NCBI GenBank assembly: GCA_032768795.1
Contig: CP136493.1
Coordinates: 1,922,001-1,986,000, forward strand
From: Tremella fuciformis
Lineage: Eukaryota > Basidiomycota > Tremellomycetes > Tremellales > Tremellaceae
Length of the DNA: 64,000 bases
Reading direction: 5' to 3'
Position 1 is the stretch's first letter. Each line of letters begins with the position of its first letter. Of this stretch, positions 33,274 to 45,363 are shown in pieces. The notes under the pieces were generated by a model. It was not told the DNA's origin. It made no database searches and saw nothing but the letters and a program-made list of their open reading frames with translations. The position numbers and the translations under genes are program-made.

Positions 33274-35808
33274 TCACCACAAGAACGACTCCTCAAAGTA
33301 CTCGAGTCGCCAGCCCGGAACCTGCCCCGCTCCATACCCATACGCGCCCGCGATCGCCCTGCGCAGGTCGTCCAGCATCCGGCCGGGCCCACAGCTCATC
33401 ACCGCCACCCGCTCGTGCGGCTCAGACATATCGATCGCCTCGCGCACCAGGGCGGCCATGTCTGCGCGCCCTTGCCGTATGACAAGATGCGTGTGTGGGC
33501 GGCGCAGCAGCACCTCGTCCACCACTGCGACTGCGGCGACCGCTTCGACGTCTCCGGGATCGGCACCTGCAGAAGCATGGACGATCGGGCTCTGTTTTAG
33601 TAGTAGCAACGCCTTGTCTTCGCCGCTCGATACGTCATCCAGGCTGCCCACGCGAGTTGTTGCAGTCGTCGAGCTGGACGGCGGTTCTTCATACACTTCT
33701 CCTTCGGGCGACCCGCCGACAAGTGTCGATAGCTCCGACTCGCCCTGCTCGTTTGGGACCATATGCACAACCGGCGAGCGGCCCGAGCCTCCCCATACCA
33801 CCTCGGCGCCGTCCCGGACATCTTCTTCGTGGGGCACGAGGCGCGGCGCCAGGCGGTGCAAGAACGCAGCGAGGTCGTCCCCCTCCGTTCCTCCAGTCGT
33901 GATATGCACCCGGACCTCGACCCAGTCAGGCCATGAAGACAGCTCGTTGCCCAGCACATCCGCTGCGTACGCGAGGCTTTTCACCACCCATACTAGCACG
34001 ACTCGCTGAATTTTGCCTCGCCCTCCCGCCTGGGAGATTTCGTGCAGCGTCGGAAGGACAGCGGTGATTCCGGACCCGCCGGCCACGAGGATGAGCGTCT
34101 CATACGGTCGAATATCCGAAGAGTGGCCGTACGGGCCTTCAACAAGGACTTTCAGCTTGGCACCTTGAGGCTCTCCCTCGGTCTCAAGCACCTGGCCCTC
34201 GACTGGCGCGACGCTCGAAGTGACAGGTATCGGATGTCCGAGCAGCTTCTCTATCTGGTGGAACAAGCGCAAGGTAGCTCCTCTCTGCGGCGCAACAAGG
34301 AAATGCAATGTCGTGCAACCCTCATCGTCGCGTCGATAAGAGGCGAGGGAGAACGGGTGGCTCTCTTTGGGCCGGATCTGTTGTGGGAAGTATAGGTAAT
34401 AGTATTCGCCCGATTGGGGCACGAAACGGCTCCCCGTGGTCACTTCAAGTCGGATGAGGCCGCTTGGGGAGCAGGTGATGTTGCCCGTGGTGTTGTCTTC
34501 TGGGCGTGTCTTGGCCCCGCGCGACAACCTGGCAATACGGATACTGCGGGCGATACGGTCGAGCACCTGCAGTCAGTGACTGTCCTGGATCGTTTGTCGA
34601 GTGTCACACTCACAGTGACGGCAATGCTAGCGTACAGATACGGATGGAAGGGGTGTCCGCGGAAGATCTCGATGTGCAGGAATAGGAGGGGAAATATCAC
34701 GAAGGACAAGAGCTTGTGAAACATGAGGAACACCTCGTACGCCTTTTGGCGCAGAGGAAGGATGGAGAGCGGTATGAAGAGCAGGAAGCAAGTCATGGCC
34801 TGGGGTGAGCTCAACTTTGGCCACTCGGATAAGCTTACTCCTATGCCACAGAGGAACCAACGCTCGCCAAAAAAAATCAGCAGTGACCCATGCGACCAGA
34901 TCCTGTAGCCGTATGCGCTGCTTGTCAGTCAAGGAAGTGAAGAAGAGGCAGTGAGCGCTCACATGGTATGCACGAGAGCCTGAACGACGGCGACTCGAGC
35001 AACCCAGCGATGAGCCAATGTTGCCTGTGCTGCGCCATCAGGACGACCACCCATGTTCCAGAAGTGGACACACCAAACGACCAGCCCGTGAGCGAGATGG
35101 TGATTTGGTTCCTCATGCCGAGCATCCAGCAAAGCGGTATATTGTAGAAACACAGTATACCCGTTCTATCTGCAATCTTGCGCGACAAACCGAAGCGCGG
35201 GTCTCTGGGTCCGTCAGCTTCGTCATTCCTCAAAGTACGCCATACATGTCGGTATAGTCGACGGAGCAAAACCAGACATTGATCGCAACATATGCGAAAA
35301 TCTGCCCGTCAGCCCCTTTCGACATATGCAATGAATTCGTGCGCACCCAAAGAGCCTGAAAACGGGTCGGAATCGACAGCCATCCCCACGCCTCGGCCCG
35401 TCTGCCGCCGAACAAAGCAGGCGTCCCGACCATCCTCTTCCACGTCGTGTGTACTCGCTCACACCACCTCGCCACCCACGTGTCCCTTCGGACTTGCAGG
35501 CGCGTCTTCGGCGCCAGTCCAGCCTGCCCATATCGCCGCAAGGCGAGGCGGTTCCGAAGGGCAATGACGAGTCTGTCGGCAGTGTGCAGCGCGATGGCTG
35601 AGCCGAAGAGCAGGTACATGAGGCGGCCATAGTGGTTCTCGACTGCGAAGCGCTCGTGCGAGCCTGGGCCGGCGGCGGCAGTCTGGGATCAGCGGCGACC
35701 TTGCACAGATGCAGCGTGTAGAGCGGGTCAGGGGTCTGAGAGTCATGTCGAAGAGGAACTCACAGCCGTCCTGAGGCCCGGTGTCGACACTGCCTCCAGC
35801 ACACTCAT
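33274..35808 (-). CDS. Ferric/cupric reductase transmembrane component (FRE family)
   Basis: Membrane flavocytochrome that passes NADPH electrons through FAD and haem to reduce extracellular Fe(III) or Cu(II) before uptake. N-terminal exons include HERFAVENHYGRLMYLLFGS, then the ferric-reductase membrane domain with haem-type His in FHKLLSFVIFPLLFLHIEIF. The FAD-binding site reads SHPFSLASYRRDD. NAD-binding parts: VLVEGPYGHS, LVAGGSGITAVLPTL and VMSCGPGRMLDDLRRA. The C-terminus ends LEYFEESFLW, usual for the family. Between the NAD-binding strands there is a long acidic/Ser-rich insertion of about 90 residues (HEEDVRDGAEVVWGG to SGEDKALLL). The start at 35808 (MSVLEAVSTPGLRT) is followed by an intron. 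Several short introns split the membrane part. Confidence 0.92.
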
Positions 35809-36239
35809 CACGCTCTGCGCATGGTCCATTTCGGTGTGGTCAAACTATGTACGGCGGTCTCCCTGCGAACTCCAAGCAGGCGACTTTATACTCGCTCTCG
35901 GATAGCTGATGTGGCCTCGGTGGCCGCGTGCACGCTCAGACCGACGGTCTGTCCGCCTCGCAAGTCCTCGGCATGGTATGCGACATCGGTGAGTCGAGCA
36001 TGTGAGGTGGTGCGTATGGTTTTCGTGACTGCGACTGCGAGCAGGCCGAGCTCGGTGGCTGCGAGGCCGAGGCGACAGGCAAGTGCAAAGAGAGAGAAGA
36101 GAGAAGAGAGAGAAGAGAGGGAAGAGAGGGAAGAAAGAGAGAGAGTTGACAAAAAGGGTTTCGGCCGACATTTTCCGGTTCGGCTTATCAGATACGAGTA
36201 ACTTCCTAAATCTCCGCCGCACTTGCATCTAACACCCAA
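35809..36239. promoter_or_regulatory. Ferric reductase promoter region
   Basis: 431 bp upstream of the reductase start and downstream of the PB1-ZZ gene stop. It holds one GATA-type motif (TGATAA on the minus strand, 36185-36190), the site class used by fungal iron regulators, and a long purine tract at 36087-36145. Confidence 0.45.
36087..36145 (+). repeat. GA-rich polypurine microsatellite
   Basis: 59 consecutive purines built from GAGAGAA/GAGAGGGAA-like units. It lies about 280-340 bp upstream of the ferric reductase start. Such tracts can exclude nucleosomes or form triplex DNA; no function is shown here. Confidence 0.9.
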
Positions 36240-39023
36240 CTAGCTCTGATACACCTGCTGATACAACAACGGCTTGTGATGCGTCGAGCCAAGATCAGCC
36301 AGTCTCCTGAACGCCCCCATGTCCACTCGCGCCTTGAGGACCACAAACACATGCGTAGGATCGTGCTCGGCGGTCTGCTCGGCGTCCTGGCACACGTCAA
36401 AGCCCGCAGCGCAGTGTGCACAACGGTACCATATCCCCCGAATCTGGTCAGAGTGGATATCGCACAGCGTCTCCTTGTGGAGCACGTGCTGCAGGTACGA
36501 CGTGGGGTTGCGTGAGTCCACGACTGCTCGGGCGGGTATGTTGCCGACGCGCGCGCGGTACAATAGGGGGAGGAGCGGCTGTGGCGATTTGAGGGGGAAG
36601 TGTACGGGTCGGTCGAATTTGAAGAACACGTGCGAGGGGTTGTGCACCCGATACGACCTGACCTCGCAGATGGAGCACTGGGTGTCAGCTTCGGCTGCTT
36701 CCTGGAGAGAAGAAGCTGACAAGGTTGTATGCTACAGGATCGGAGGAACAATTGGCACACTGATACCGCCTGCCCATGATCCACTCGTCGCAGTTGCTGC
36801 ATCGGCATCCGTGGTCCAATGCATCACCCGCTGCCGTGTTGGCGAATCGGCTCGGTCCGTCCCGTGAACCGCCTCCGTAGATGGTCTCGTTGGTCGGCGA
36901 CGATGACCGGGACGACCGAGAAGTCGACGCCGTCCGATTATCCGCCGCCACGGTCGACAGGTCTTGGGCAAACCACCTGTCCCTCGCCCGTCGACTCACC
37001 GCCTCCACCTCTGCCGAGTCAAGCGGCATGGGGATCTTCATCATGATGTGGTCCGCCGTATGCCCCGATGCCCCACCTGGCACCGTGACACCCTCGCACT
37101 GGATGCACAGGTCCCAAGAGGGACATACCGCACAGTGAAAGCGTGGGCCAACAATGTCCTGCATGCAGTTGTGGCAGAACGTCCCAGGATGCCGGACAGG
37201 CTGTGTCGCCGGGACCCCCGGTCGAGGGTGATATCCGTTCGTTGTAAGCGATGATGGGCCGGCGAGTGGCACAGGCTTGTCCGGCAGCAGCAGAAAGGCA
37301 TGTGCCGGGTGGATGTCATTGACCTTTTGATAGCATGACCGACAGAGATCGAATTTGGGACATGAGACGCATTTGTAGCGATGTGTGAAGAGGGGACTTC
37401 GGCACATCGTACACTCGGCGTCTTCGTTGTACTCGACATCTGTCCACCCTTGAGCGGCCCAAATCTTCTCTCTGAACGTGTGTCGTTTCTCCCCTATTCG
37501 CCTACGGCCTCTGGCGTTGGTCACTTTGGCGAGCTTTGCGGCGGCCTTAGCATGCATGACACCGTGGTGCTCAATGCACTGCGGGCACAACTCGTAGCCG
37601 ACAGGTCTGGCCGGTTCTCCGTCCGCCATATCACCAGATTCGGAATGAGGCGGAGAAGGGGACGCCCGGGTTGATATTGACGCGCTGCGTGTCCGCACAG
37701 CGAAAGTCGGATAGACTGTGCGGGACCCGATAGAATCACTGCCTGTCCCGTCCGTCTCGGTCGACTCGGAGCTCCCATCACTAACGCTCGGCAGCCTAGG
37801 GGGAACGAAAGCACCCTTGTCGGGGGCATCCTCCCGCCACATCTGTCCCTCGCCGCAGGTGTTGCAGACGTAGCGCATGTATTCGAGACGCATGCCACAT
37901 GCTGAGCAGTCCGGTGCCAGTATAGGCGGACCGGCAGGCTCGGCCACTCTGACCGGCTCGGCGAGGAAGGTGGCGTCCGGACCACTTGGGGGCACGGGAC
38001 TGGCGCTCCGCTCGATGGGGTGCACGTCTGTATCGAGAGCGAGGGAATCTGCCTCGGAAGACTGATATGAATAGTAGTATTCTAGTAGTCATGAGCCTGG
38101 CGCGACCACCAGAGGGAGACAAACTCACTGCCGCGAGCGTCTCGGACCAAAGAAAAGTCGCCCCGACTCTCATCATCGCTGTCCTCCTCTTCGTCACTTC
38201 CAAAGCCCCTCGCAGCTGCTGCTCTTCTCGAACTCGGGCCGCCTCCACGCCGCACCAGCCGACTCTGTTCCTGCAGCCACCGACTGCCAAGTTCAGAGTG
38301 GGTCAGAAGCGACGGTGCCGGGGCACTGTCGGGACCGGTCAAAGTCGGAGGAGCTTGCGGCCGCTGAGACGGATACGCGGCCCCCCCAGAAGACCCGCGG
38401 CCAGAGGACGAACCAGCTTGGCGGTTGTCATCGAGCATAGCTGCCCGAAGCTGTTCAGACAGGACGCTGCCCACCTCGTCCGACAACCCCTCATCGACCT
38501 CGACGAGCGGCTCTATGCGCCCGCTGCGCGCATAGCTCCGATAGCTCTCGGTGTAGCCGCTCGAGGTCCAGCTGCCCTCGCTCGTCCTTTCGTCGCTCTC
38601 GAGCCCACTTCGTCCGCTGAGGATGGACGAGGTGTCACTCAAACTCGGCCCGTCGTATTCCACGACCACCTCGAGTCGGACGTTGATCTTCTGCGGCGGC
38701 AGGGCAAGCTTGGCAGAGTTGCCGTTGCTGCCCGAGTAGGCTGATCCGAGCTGCTCGTCATCACCCGATATGAAATACGCGATGGCTTCTGTCAGGTCGG
38801 CCTCGGAGCGTATGGAGAATTCCTCCCCGTCATCGTCGGTATAGGTGAAGAAGAATGGGGACGCGGAGAGGTGGAAGCACTCCTCGATCCGCAGCCGAAG
38901 CGATTCGAGCCGGCATGTAGCAGCAGAGGGGAAAGTGACCCGTCGCGTCGTCGACTCGTAGCCGCATCGTATAGTGATGGGCCGATTGGGCCGGTGGGGG
39001 ATGACATTGGACGAGGTCGTCAT
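36240..39023 (-). CDS. PB1 domain plus multiple ZZ zinc-finger protein (NBR1-like)
   Basis: The N-terminus is a PB1 domain: ITIRCGYESTTRRVTFP with a basic patch, LRLRIEECFHL, and the acidic OPCA-like FFFTYTDDDGEEFSIRSEAD. A disordered Ser-rich linker follows and is joined by an intron (donor after DARG, acceptor at CTAG) to KYYYSYQSSEAD. ZZ-type fingers then appear: CTMCRSPLFTHRYKCVSCPK with FDLCRSCY; FCHNCMQDIVGPRFHCAVCP with WDLCIQCEG; CRCSNCDEWIMGRRYQCANC; and a last one with GIWYRCAHCAAGFDVCQDAE. Each is followed by an H-x-H-type segment (HPAHAF, HTADHI, HNPSHVF, HDPTHVF). PB1 plus ZZ is the NBR1/p62 selective-autophagy layout, but no FW or UBA domain was seen, so the autophagy role is tentative. 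Confidence 0.85.
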
Positions 39024-39422
39024 TTGAGGATCTTGGCTCGGCCGGCTGGGCGGTGTTCGGTCTCGCTTGGGTCGCTAGCTCATGGCAGAGGAGCTGCCTA
39101 TTCTGAGAGCCCAATGTACAGCACCTCAATCCCTGCGTCTTCGACCTGTGAGTAACGTCAATGCCATGGAGAGAATCCAGTGAAGCCGGCTGCGAAGATG
39201 TTGCTGCGACTACCCCCGCCTCAAACTTTCCCACGGTATGGGTACTTTTGCCACTCAGGGCACGACCACGTGATTCCCCTTCGGCCTAGCCTGGCGACAG
39301 CACCTCGACACCTCAGCCTCGACATTTACTCTCTACTCTCCACTGTCCGTCCTGCATCTCAAGCTCGCATGCGGCTGCGTCAACTACCCTAAACCAGCGC
39401 CTGAGACCACCGGTATTTCAGC
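39024..39422. promoter_or_regulatory. Divergent promoter, PB1-ZZ and fasciclin genes
   Basis: 399 bp between divergent starts. A C/T-rich leader (about 39330-39400) lies before the fasciclin start. No specific site is claimed. Confidence 0.45.
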
Positions 39423-42400
39423 ATGCGTTCCGCAGCTCTCTTCGTCCTGTCACTGGTACTGGGCAGCTCGGCACAACAATTCCCGCAGCACGGGCGACCC
39501 CAGGTTACCGCCGAGGATGCTCTTGACGAAACGATCGTCTCGGCACTGTCCCAGTCGACCACGCATACGACCTTACTCCACCTCCTACAGCGGGCGAAAT
39601 GCATACCCATGCTGGCGCACATGTCCAATGCCACTCTCTTCGCACCCACCGATCAGGCATGGATAGATTGGGCAGACGCCAATCGGCCACAATCCGAGGA
39701 ACAGCCGAGGGCATATGGCTGGCTGGGAACAGGAGGACTGGACGAATGGCTCACCGAGGACGTCACCTCCGAGACCGATGAGCTAGACAACCAAAATTGG
39801 GCATTGCGGCAGCACTTGCTGTACCATTTGCTCAACTACACCCTCCCCATCGACGCTGTACGGGCGAGCAACTCTAGTAATATCACTATCGAGACGACGC
39901 TCCTATATCCGATCGCGAGGCAACCGCCATTACCGCCTGTTCCTGAGCCAGGTCCACCATGGCTCCCGAGAGGAGGCGAAGGCTTGCTTGGCGGTCATGG
40001 GCAGAGGCTGAGGATAGCGAAGGCCGGATCTGACGAAGGTTCTGAGCGTGGAAAAGTAGCAATAGACTGGAGGGGAGAAGGAGGAGTGACGGTTTGGGAC
40101 GGCAGCGGGTGGCCAGAGAAGAATGCGACGGCACTTAAGGGAGGCAAAGGCAAAGACGGCGGCGACAAGGACGACCCGCCTGCGGCTGAGGAGGTCACAG
40201 GCATGAAGTGGACCAGGAACGGCTTGCTTGTTGGCCTGGATGGGGTGCTGGATATGCCACCTTCGATCTGTCAGTTGTCGTGCTACGAATTTCGTAGTCA
40301 GCTGACCGGAGACAGCCGAGATCGTCAGCAAGCACCCAGAGCTGTCGTATCTCTCGCGCATACTCCCCGACGAATTGCCAGGACCTTTGCCCGAATCTTT
40401 TGCAACATCGCCGCATCTGACCGTCTTTGCACCTTCGAACAGAGCTTTCCAGTCAGCTCTTGACGAGCTCGAGAAGGGGTACCTTGAGTCGGACTTTGGT
40501 GGTGAAGGCGTCGGGAGGATATTTGCCGGTGGAGTCGTCCTTGACCTCAAGCACGACAGTGTGGGCTGGAGTGATGTCTGGCCGGAGGAGGGCAAGACGA
40601 GTACGTGTTTGAGAGCTCCAAGCGCACCACATGCTATGCTGACTGGACAGTCACGTCCGCGTCTCAGCTGGAGCTGCTGGTCCAGCCGGCGAGCAGCGGC
40701 AGCCTGACCGTGAACGGGACCGCGGCCGATGCCATCGACATATTCGCTTCAAATGGTCAGAAGACTTTCTCGACCTTTGTGCCCCAAGCTGATGTGCAGG
40801 CGTTGTTCACATTGTCCCAACCCTCCTTCTACCGTCGAACTTCACCCTCTTGAATTCTGCGGAAAAGGTCCTCCTGTCGCTAAACGCCACAAGATTCGTC
40901 TCTCTGTTGCGCTCCGCCAACCTGTCGGCGGCATACGTCGGAGAGCCGGGCAAGGACACCAAGGTGGAACAAGCGTGGACTTTCCTCGCACCGACCGACG
41001 AGGTGCTCGAGTTCAACGACAAATGGGGCCAGCCGGGCGTCTTCTCTCCCCTGACCAGTCTATCAAGGTGCCCATACGCGCAGCGGCCGACTCTCGATCC
41101 CGAGTCACAAGACTTACTCGACCCCTTACCCCATCCACCGACGTGCGACCCCATTGAGGATGTCAGTCCCCTGGCCGCGTTGTTGCAATATCATATCCTT
41201 CCTGGACGGCTCCTAGTGGATGACATCAAGGACGGCATGCTGGTGGGGACTGAGTTGAGGACCAAGGCGCTAAGCGGTGGTCGGCAGAGGCTGCAGATAG
41301 ATGTCTCTGAGACTATCGGAGGCGTGGGCCGGGATTGGCAAGATGTCGAAGGCGAGATACGCTTTGGAGGTGCCGCAGTCGTCGGGAAGCCAGGTCAGCT
41401 CGATCGTGTTCCCTCGCGCCAAAGCTGAATGCACAGTCAAGTCTGGCAAGAGCGTGATTTATCTCATTAACAAGGTGATTATGCCGCCGGACGATGTCCT
41501 CCAAACAGCCGTCTCCGATTTGCAGCTCTCAACATTCATTGCCGCCGTCTACGCCGCAGATCTCGACCAGTTCGTGAAGCACTCCCCTGGGACGACATTC
41601 TTCATTCCCCGCAATCGAGCGTTCAATTCCTTGGGCCTGGCGATGAATTACCTTCTCTTACCGGAGGGCAAGGACGAGCTGCGGAAGGTGCTCAAGTATC
41701 ATGCCATCCAGCAGGTCCTTTACACGGGTGATTCCGAGACTGGAAGACAAGTTTACAAGACACTGGAAGGCGCAGAGATCGTTCTCCGGAAGACCAAAGG
41801 CAAGAACAGCACTATCTACCTTCAATCCCCGAGCAAGTGGGAGGGGCATGATTCCGGAGACGCCTTGCCGGCCAATGGCGAGATTCGTCCAGCAAGCGTC
41901 ATCGAAGGCGACTCGTTGACGAGCACCGGCGTCATCCACACTATCGATGAGGTCGTCATGCCTGCTGACGTCGATCTCACGATCGGCAAGCTTGTCATGG
42001 GTTCGAAGCAGAGCACAATGGCGGATCTCTTAGCCCGCGCCGGGCTCACATGGGTGCTTGAAGGCCGCCAGCCTACCGCCGAAGAGATCATGCTGGCGGG
42101 CCTGGAGGGCGCGGTCCGACCAGTTGGTGCGCAGTCGAATGACGGGGATGGGCCGACCGATGCGCCAGACGTCGACTCGCTTGCCATGCCTAGCTATACC
42201 CTGTTGTGTCCCACCGACAAAGCGTGGGCCCGACTCAACATCACATATTACCTCCAGCCAGATCATCGGGAAGAACTGCTCAAACTGCTGCAACTGCACA
42301 TCATCCCGACTCAGCCTCTGACACCGATGTCCGGATCATCGAAAGCTGTCTCGCCCCCGTCTGACGGCCGACCGCTGAGCATGGACGACGATGTTGTGTA

Positions 42401-42918
42401 TTCGACATTGCTAGCTTCAAGCTCCAAGTTTGGGGATGTAGTGTTCCGTGCGACGGGAGACAACTCGTTTCTGGTTGGCGTGAGGAATGCCCGGAGCTCA
42501 GAGAACAAAGGCGATACGTCTGCGAGGATCGGCGCGAGCGGCCGAGCCTCGGTTCGCTGGCGCAAGTCGTACAAGCAACAAGTCCACTGGCTTTATGCCA
42601 CGAAGAAAGATCAATCAGGGAAGGGTCACAAGGAGGATGAAAGAGGGGACGAGTTGTGGAGAGGCGGCATGACACTGGGTGGAGGGGTCATCATGCTCGA
42701 CAGCGTCTTGGTGCCGTACGAGCCTCACTGGTTCTCACGGTTAGTGCCGTCTTGGCAGGAGGCATACGGCGTTGCTGATGCGCAGGTGGGGCTGGCTCGT
42801 CTTGACCTTGGCGGGGATAGGCGTATTGTTGCTCATCACAGCGGGCAGCGTGGGCTGGTGGTGGTACACAAAGGGGAAACACGAGTACGAGCCGCTCGAA
42901 GGGGAAGAAGAGGAGTGA
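39423..42918 (+). CDS. Multi-fasciclin (FAS1) domain type I membrane protein
   Basis: Signal peptide MRSAALFVLSLVLGSSA, then about five FAS1-like repeats. The recognisable core of each (TLFAPTDQAW, TVFAPSNRAF, TFLAPTDEV, TFFIPRNRAF, TLLCPTDKAW) is followed by YH/YHIL-type segments (HLLYHLLNY, LLQYHILPG, VLKYHAI, LLQLHII). N-glycosylation sequons are common. A final intron (donor in the FSR codon near 42738) brings in RWGWLVLTLAGIGVLLLI and GWWWYTKGK, a single membrane span, and an acidic tail EPLEGEEEE. FAS1 proteins mediate adhesion; a vacuolar or plasma-membrane role is possible. Introns occur at about 40268-40316, 40600-40650, 40755-40820 and 41393-41440. Confidence 0.85.
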
Positions 42919-43072
42919 GGAGTGAGGGGTGAGGAGCAGACTCAGCATACCGCATCTGGCCCTGCCATGCGCCAACTTATATTCGCCCAGAGGCATTGTA
43001 GACTTGCACCAAAGCAACGAACCCATCACGACAATGCACTGCATCTGGTTGTACGCCACAAGGTGGCTGCAC

Positions 43073-44931
43073 CTACCGCCTCACGGCGTTGGTGGGCGAC
43101 GTTGCGACATCGTCGCCGGCAGCATCCTCGAGCTTTCCCCCGAAATACGTCTCCATCTCGCCATCACGGCGCATGAGCTCGAACGCCCTGTCCTTCTCCG
43201 CGCCATGCCGCCTCGGCCCGCCAAACACCATACTCGCGCCCTCGCCACCGGGCCCAGAGCCTGTGTCGCTGGCCGTGTGGTAGTACGCCGCAGAGGTCGG
43301 CGGGCTCTCCATGACAGAAAAGCTGTCGTCGTATTGGGCCCCTAGCTCAGCCGCATGAGCTGGAGCCGGGCCGTCGCCCAAGCCGGCGCCGAAGCCGGCG
43401 CCGGGGCCAGAGCCAAGGATGGACGGGCCAGAGATGGTGTCGTACGACTCGTCCCCGTCCATGAGGTCGGAATCCTCGTCGGTGTAGATACCCCTGGACG
43501 ACGTCTGCAGGATGTCCGAGCCGAATGAAGTGTTGGCGAGGCTCTTGCGATGGCCTGCTGCTGCTTCCCGACCGGTGCCGGGGCCGTTGCCGGCGGCACC
43601 GGCGGCAGACAGGTCTGCGAAAAGGTTTCTGCCGTGCGCCGCGTCGGTCGGGAGGATCGAGTACCGCCCGAGCCCCTCGGGGGTCGGCATGCGCGGGGAC
43701 GGCTCGTAGCCCCTTTCCATCTCCTCCATCAGGTCGTCCAGGATCATGCGCGCCTGACTATTCCTCCGCACGTCTTCACCCCCTCCTTCTGCCTTTGCCA
43801 CTCCAGGTGGCTGACTGCTCGGGCCCGCAGCGCCTGTCGGGGGCGGTACGGCCGCCTTCCTGGGCGTCTGGCTGACTTTGACAGCCGCCTGCATGCGCGG
43901 CGGTAGCGTGCCGAACGTCATGGTGACCGGCGGGGACATGGCGAATTTGAGCTCGTCGTCCGAGTCGTCCGCGGCGGTCATCCACTCGTTGCCCTGCGGC
44001 GCTCTGGCGATCTTGCCTGCGTTCAAAGGGGTCGAGCGCAGGTCCGCGATCCCGTTCCACCGCCCTCCTGGTGCTGCTGCTGCAGAGGACGACGAAGCCG
44101 CGGGAGCAGGGGAGCCAAAGGGATTTTGCCGCGCACCAATCTTCGCTTTCCCAATCGCTTTTGGCGTCGCGCCCAAGTCGAGCGAAAAGTCCGCGGCAGA
44201 CCCGTCGACCGTGCTGCCGTACCCCTTGCCAAGACCGGGCAGAGAGTAGCCAGACGGCAAGCTCGGCGTCGGCATGTCCACCTCCCCACTCGTGCTCTCT
44301 GCATCGTGGCCGTTGCGCGACATGGCGCCACCGATCCTGAGGTCTTCTCGCAACCGCCTGTCGACCGAATCGAACGGGCTCTCCATGCTCTGCTCCCAGC
44401 TGTTGTCCGGCCGCCCGGCGTGCCTGCCGTGGGCCATCGGCGTGCTGGTCACGACGCCCTCGCGCTGGAACATAAATGACCCGTCGGCCGTCGCTTGCTC
44501 GAGGTACGAGTCGTTGGCGAGGGACCCATCTGCAAATGAAGCCTGGTGCGAGTGACTCGAGGGCGATTGGGTGAGGGTGATCTCGGACGGCAGCTGAATG
44601 GGGACTGCAGCAGCCGCCTCGAAGAAAGAGCGCCAGAACTGCGCATGAGCACCAGCATCAGACTGTATACACTTGCGTGTATGAGGTTGTGGCTGACCTT
44701 GGCTGCTTCCCGCGTGGGCTCGCCGGCAATGGCAAACCGCTTGATCTCTGGCAATATCCGCGTAGTGACAATCTGGTGGAATTTCGCAAAGTTCGCATCG
44801 ATCTCTTGCAGTAACAAAGTGTTGAGCTGGTCAATCTGCTCGGTCTGCACTGATATGGGCGAGGAGGGGTCGATTCCTGGGATTTGGAAGAAGGGAGGTT
44901 GCAGCAGAGGATTTGGAGGAGGCTGGGTCAT
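43073..44931 (-). CDS. ASK1: DASH complex subunit ASK1
   Basis: Kinetochore/spindle microtubule-ring (DASH/Dam1) subunit. The conserved N-terminal domain reads QTEQIDQLNTLLLQEIDANF, AKFHQIVTTRILPEIKRFA, then across an intron FWRSFFEAAAAVPIQL, matching the ASK1 pattern. The remaining roughly 480 residues are disordered, rich in Ser/Pro/Gly, with several SP/TP sites (MESPFDS, MPTPEGL, ATSPTN) expected in ASK1, a known Cdk target in yeast. The end TSPTNAVRR is at 43073. Start at 44931 (MTQPPPNPLLQPPF). Two exons; the intron contains an in-frame-looking tail that explains the shorter upstream ORF. Confidence 0.9.
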
Positions 44932-45363
44932 GTTGGATGTGTCGTGCTCCCCGATATCCCCGTCAATGCCTCGTCATCTGCCTCTTTTTGATGTCTGTCC
45001 CGGCGTCGTGGCTTTCCTGCTCGTGCTGCTCGCTGTCGTCGGCGTCCAGGTCACGATATGCTGTCTCGGAATGTCGACTTTCAATGACGCGTCTCAACGA
45101 AATCTCTCGTCGCGTCGCCACTCGAGATGACGTGTGAATCCAAATCGGGTTATCGGCTATATAGTCACGTGATAAACACGTGGCGGTGATCGGGCTGTCT
45201 CTTACGGGCGGTCGTCCCTTGCTAAAGAGGCATCTGGACCGTCTTCAAAGCATTTGTACGAGCTTGGACAACGCCCGAAGTGTGGTTTTGGGCTCTCAAA
45301 ACCTCGACAGTGACTCCAGCGAACTCGCTGCCCGAGATATCTCGACTGTAGCCACGCATAGCC
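44932..45363. promoter_or_regulatory. Divergent promoter, ASK1 and UBP8
   Basis: 432 bp between head-to-head genes. It contains palindromic CACGTG-type core sequence near 45166-45182 (TCACGTGATAAACACGTG), also holding a GATA motif. E-box-like CACGTG sites are common in fungal promoters; the binding factor is unknown. Confidence 0.45.
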
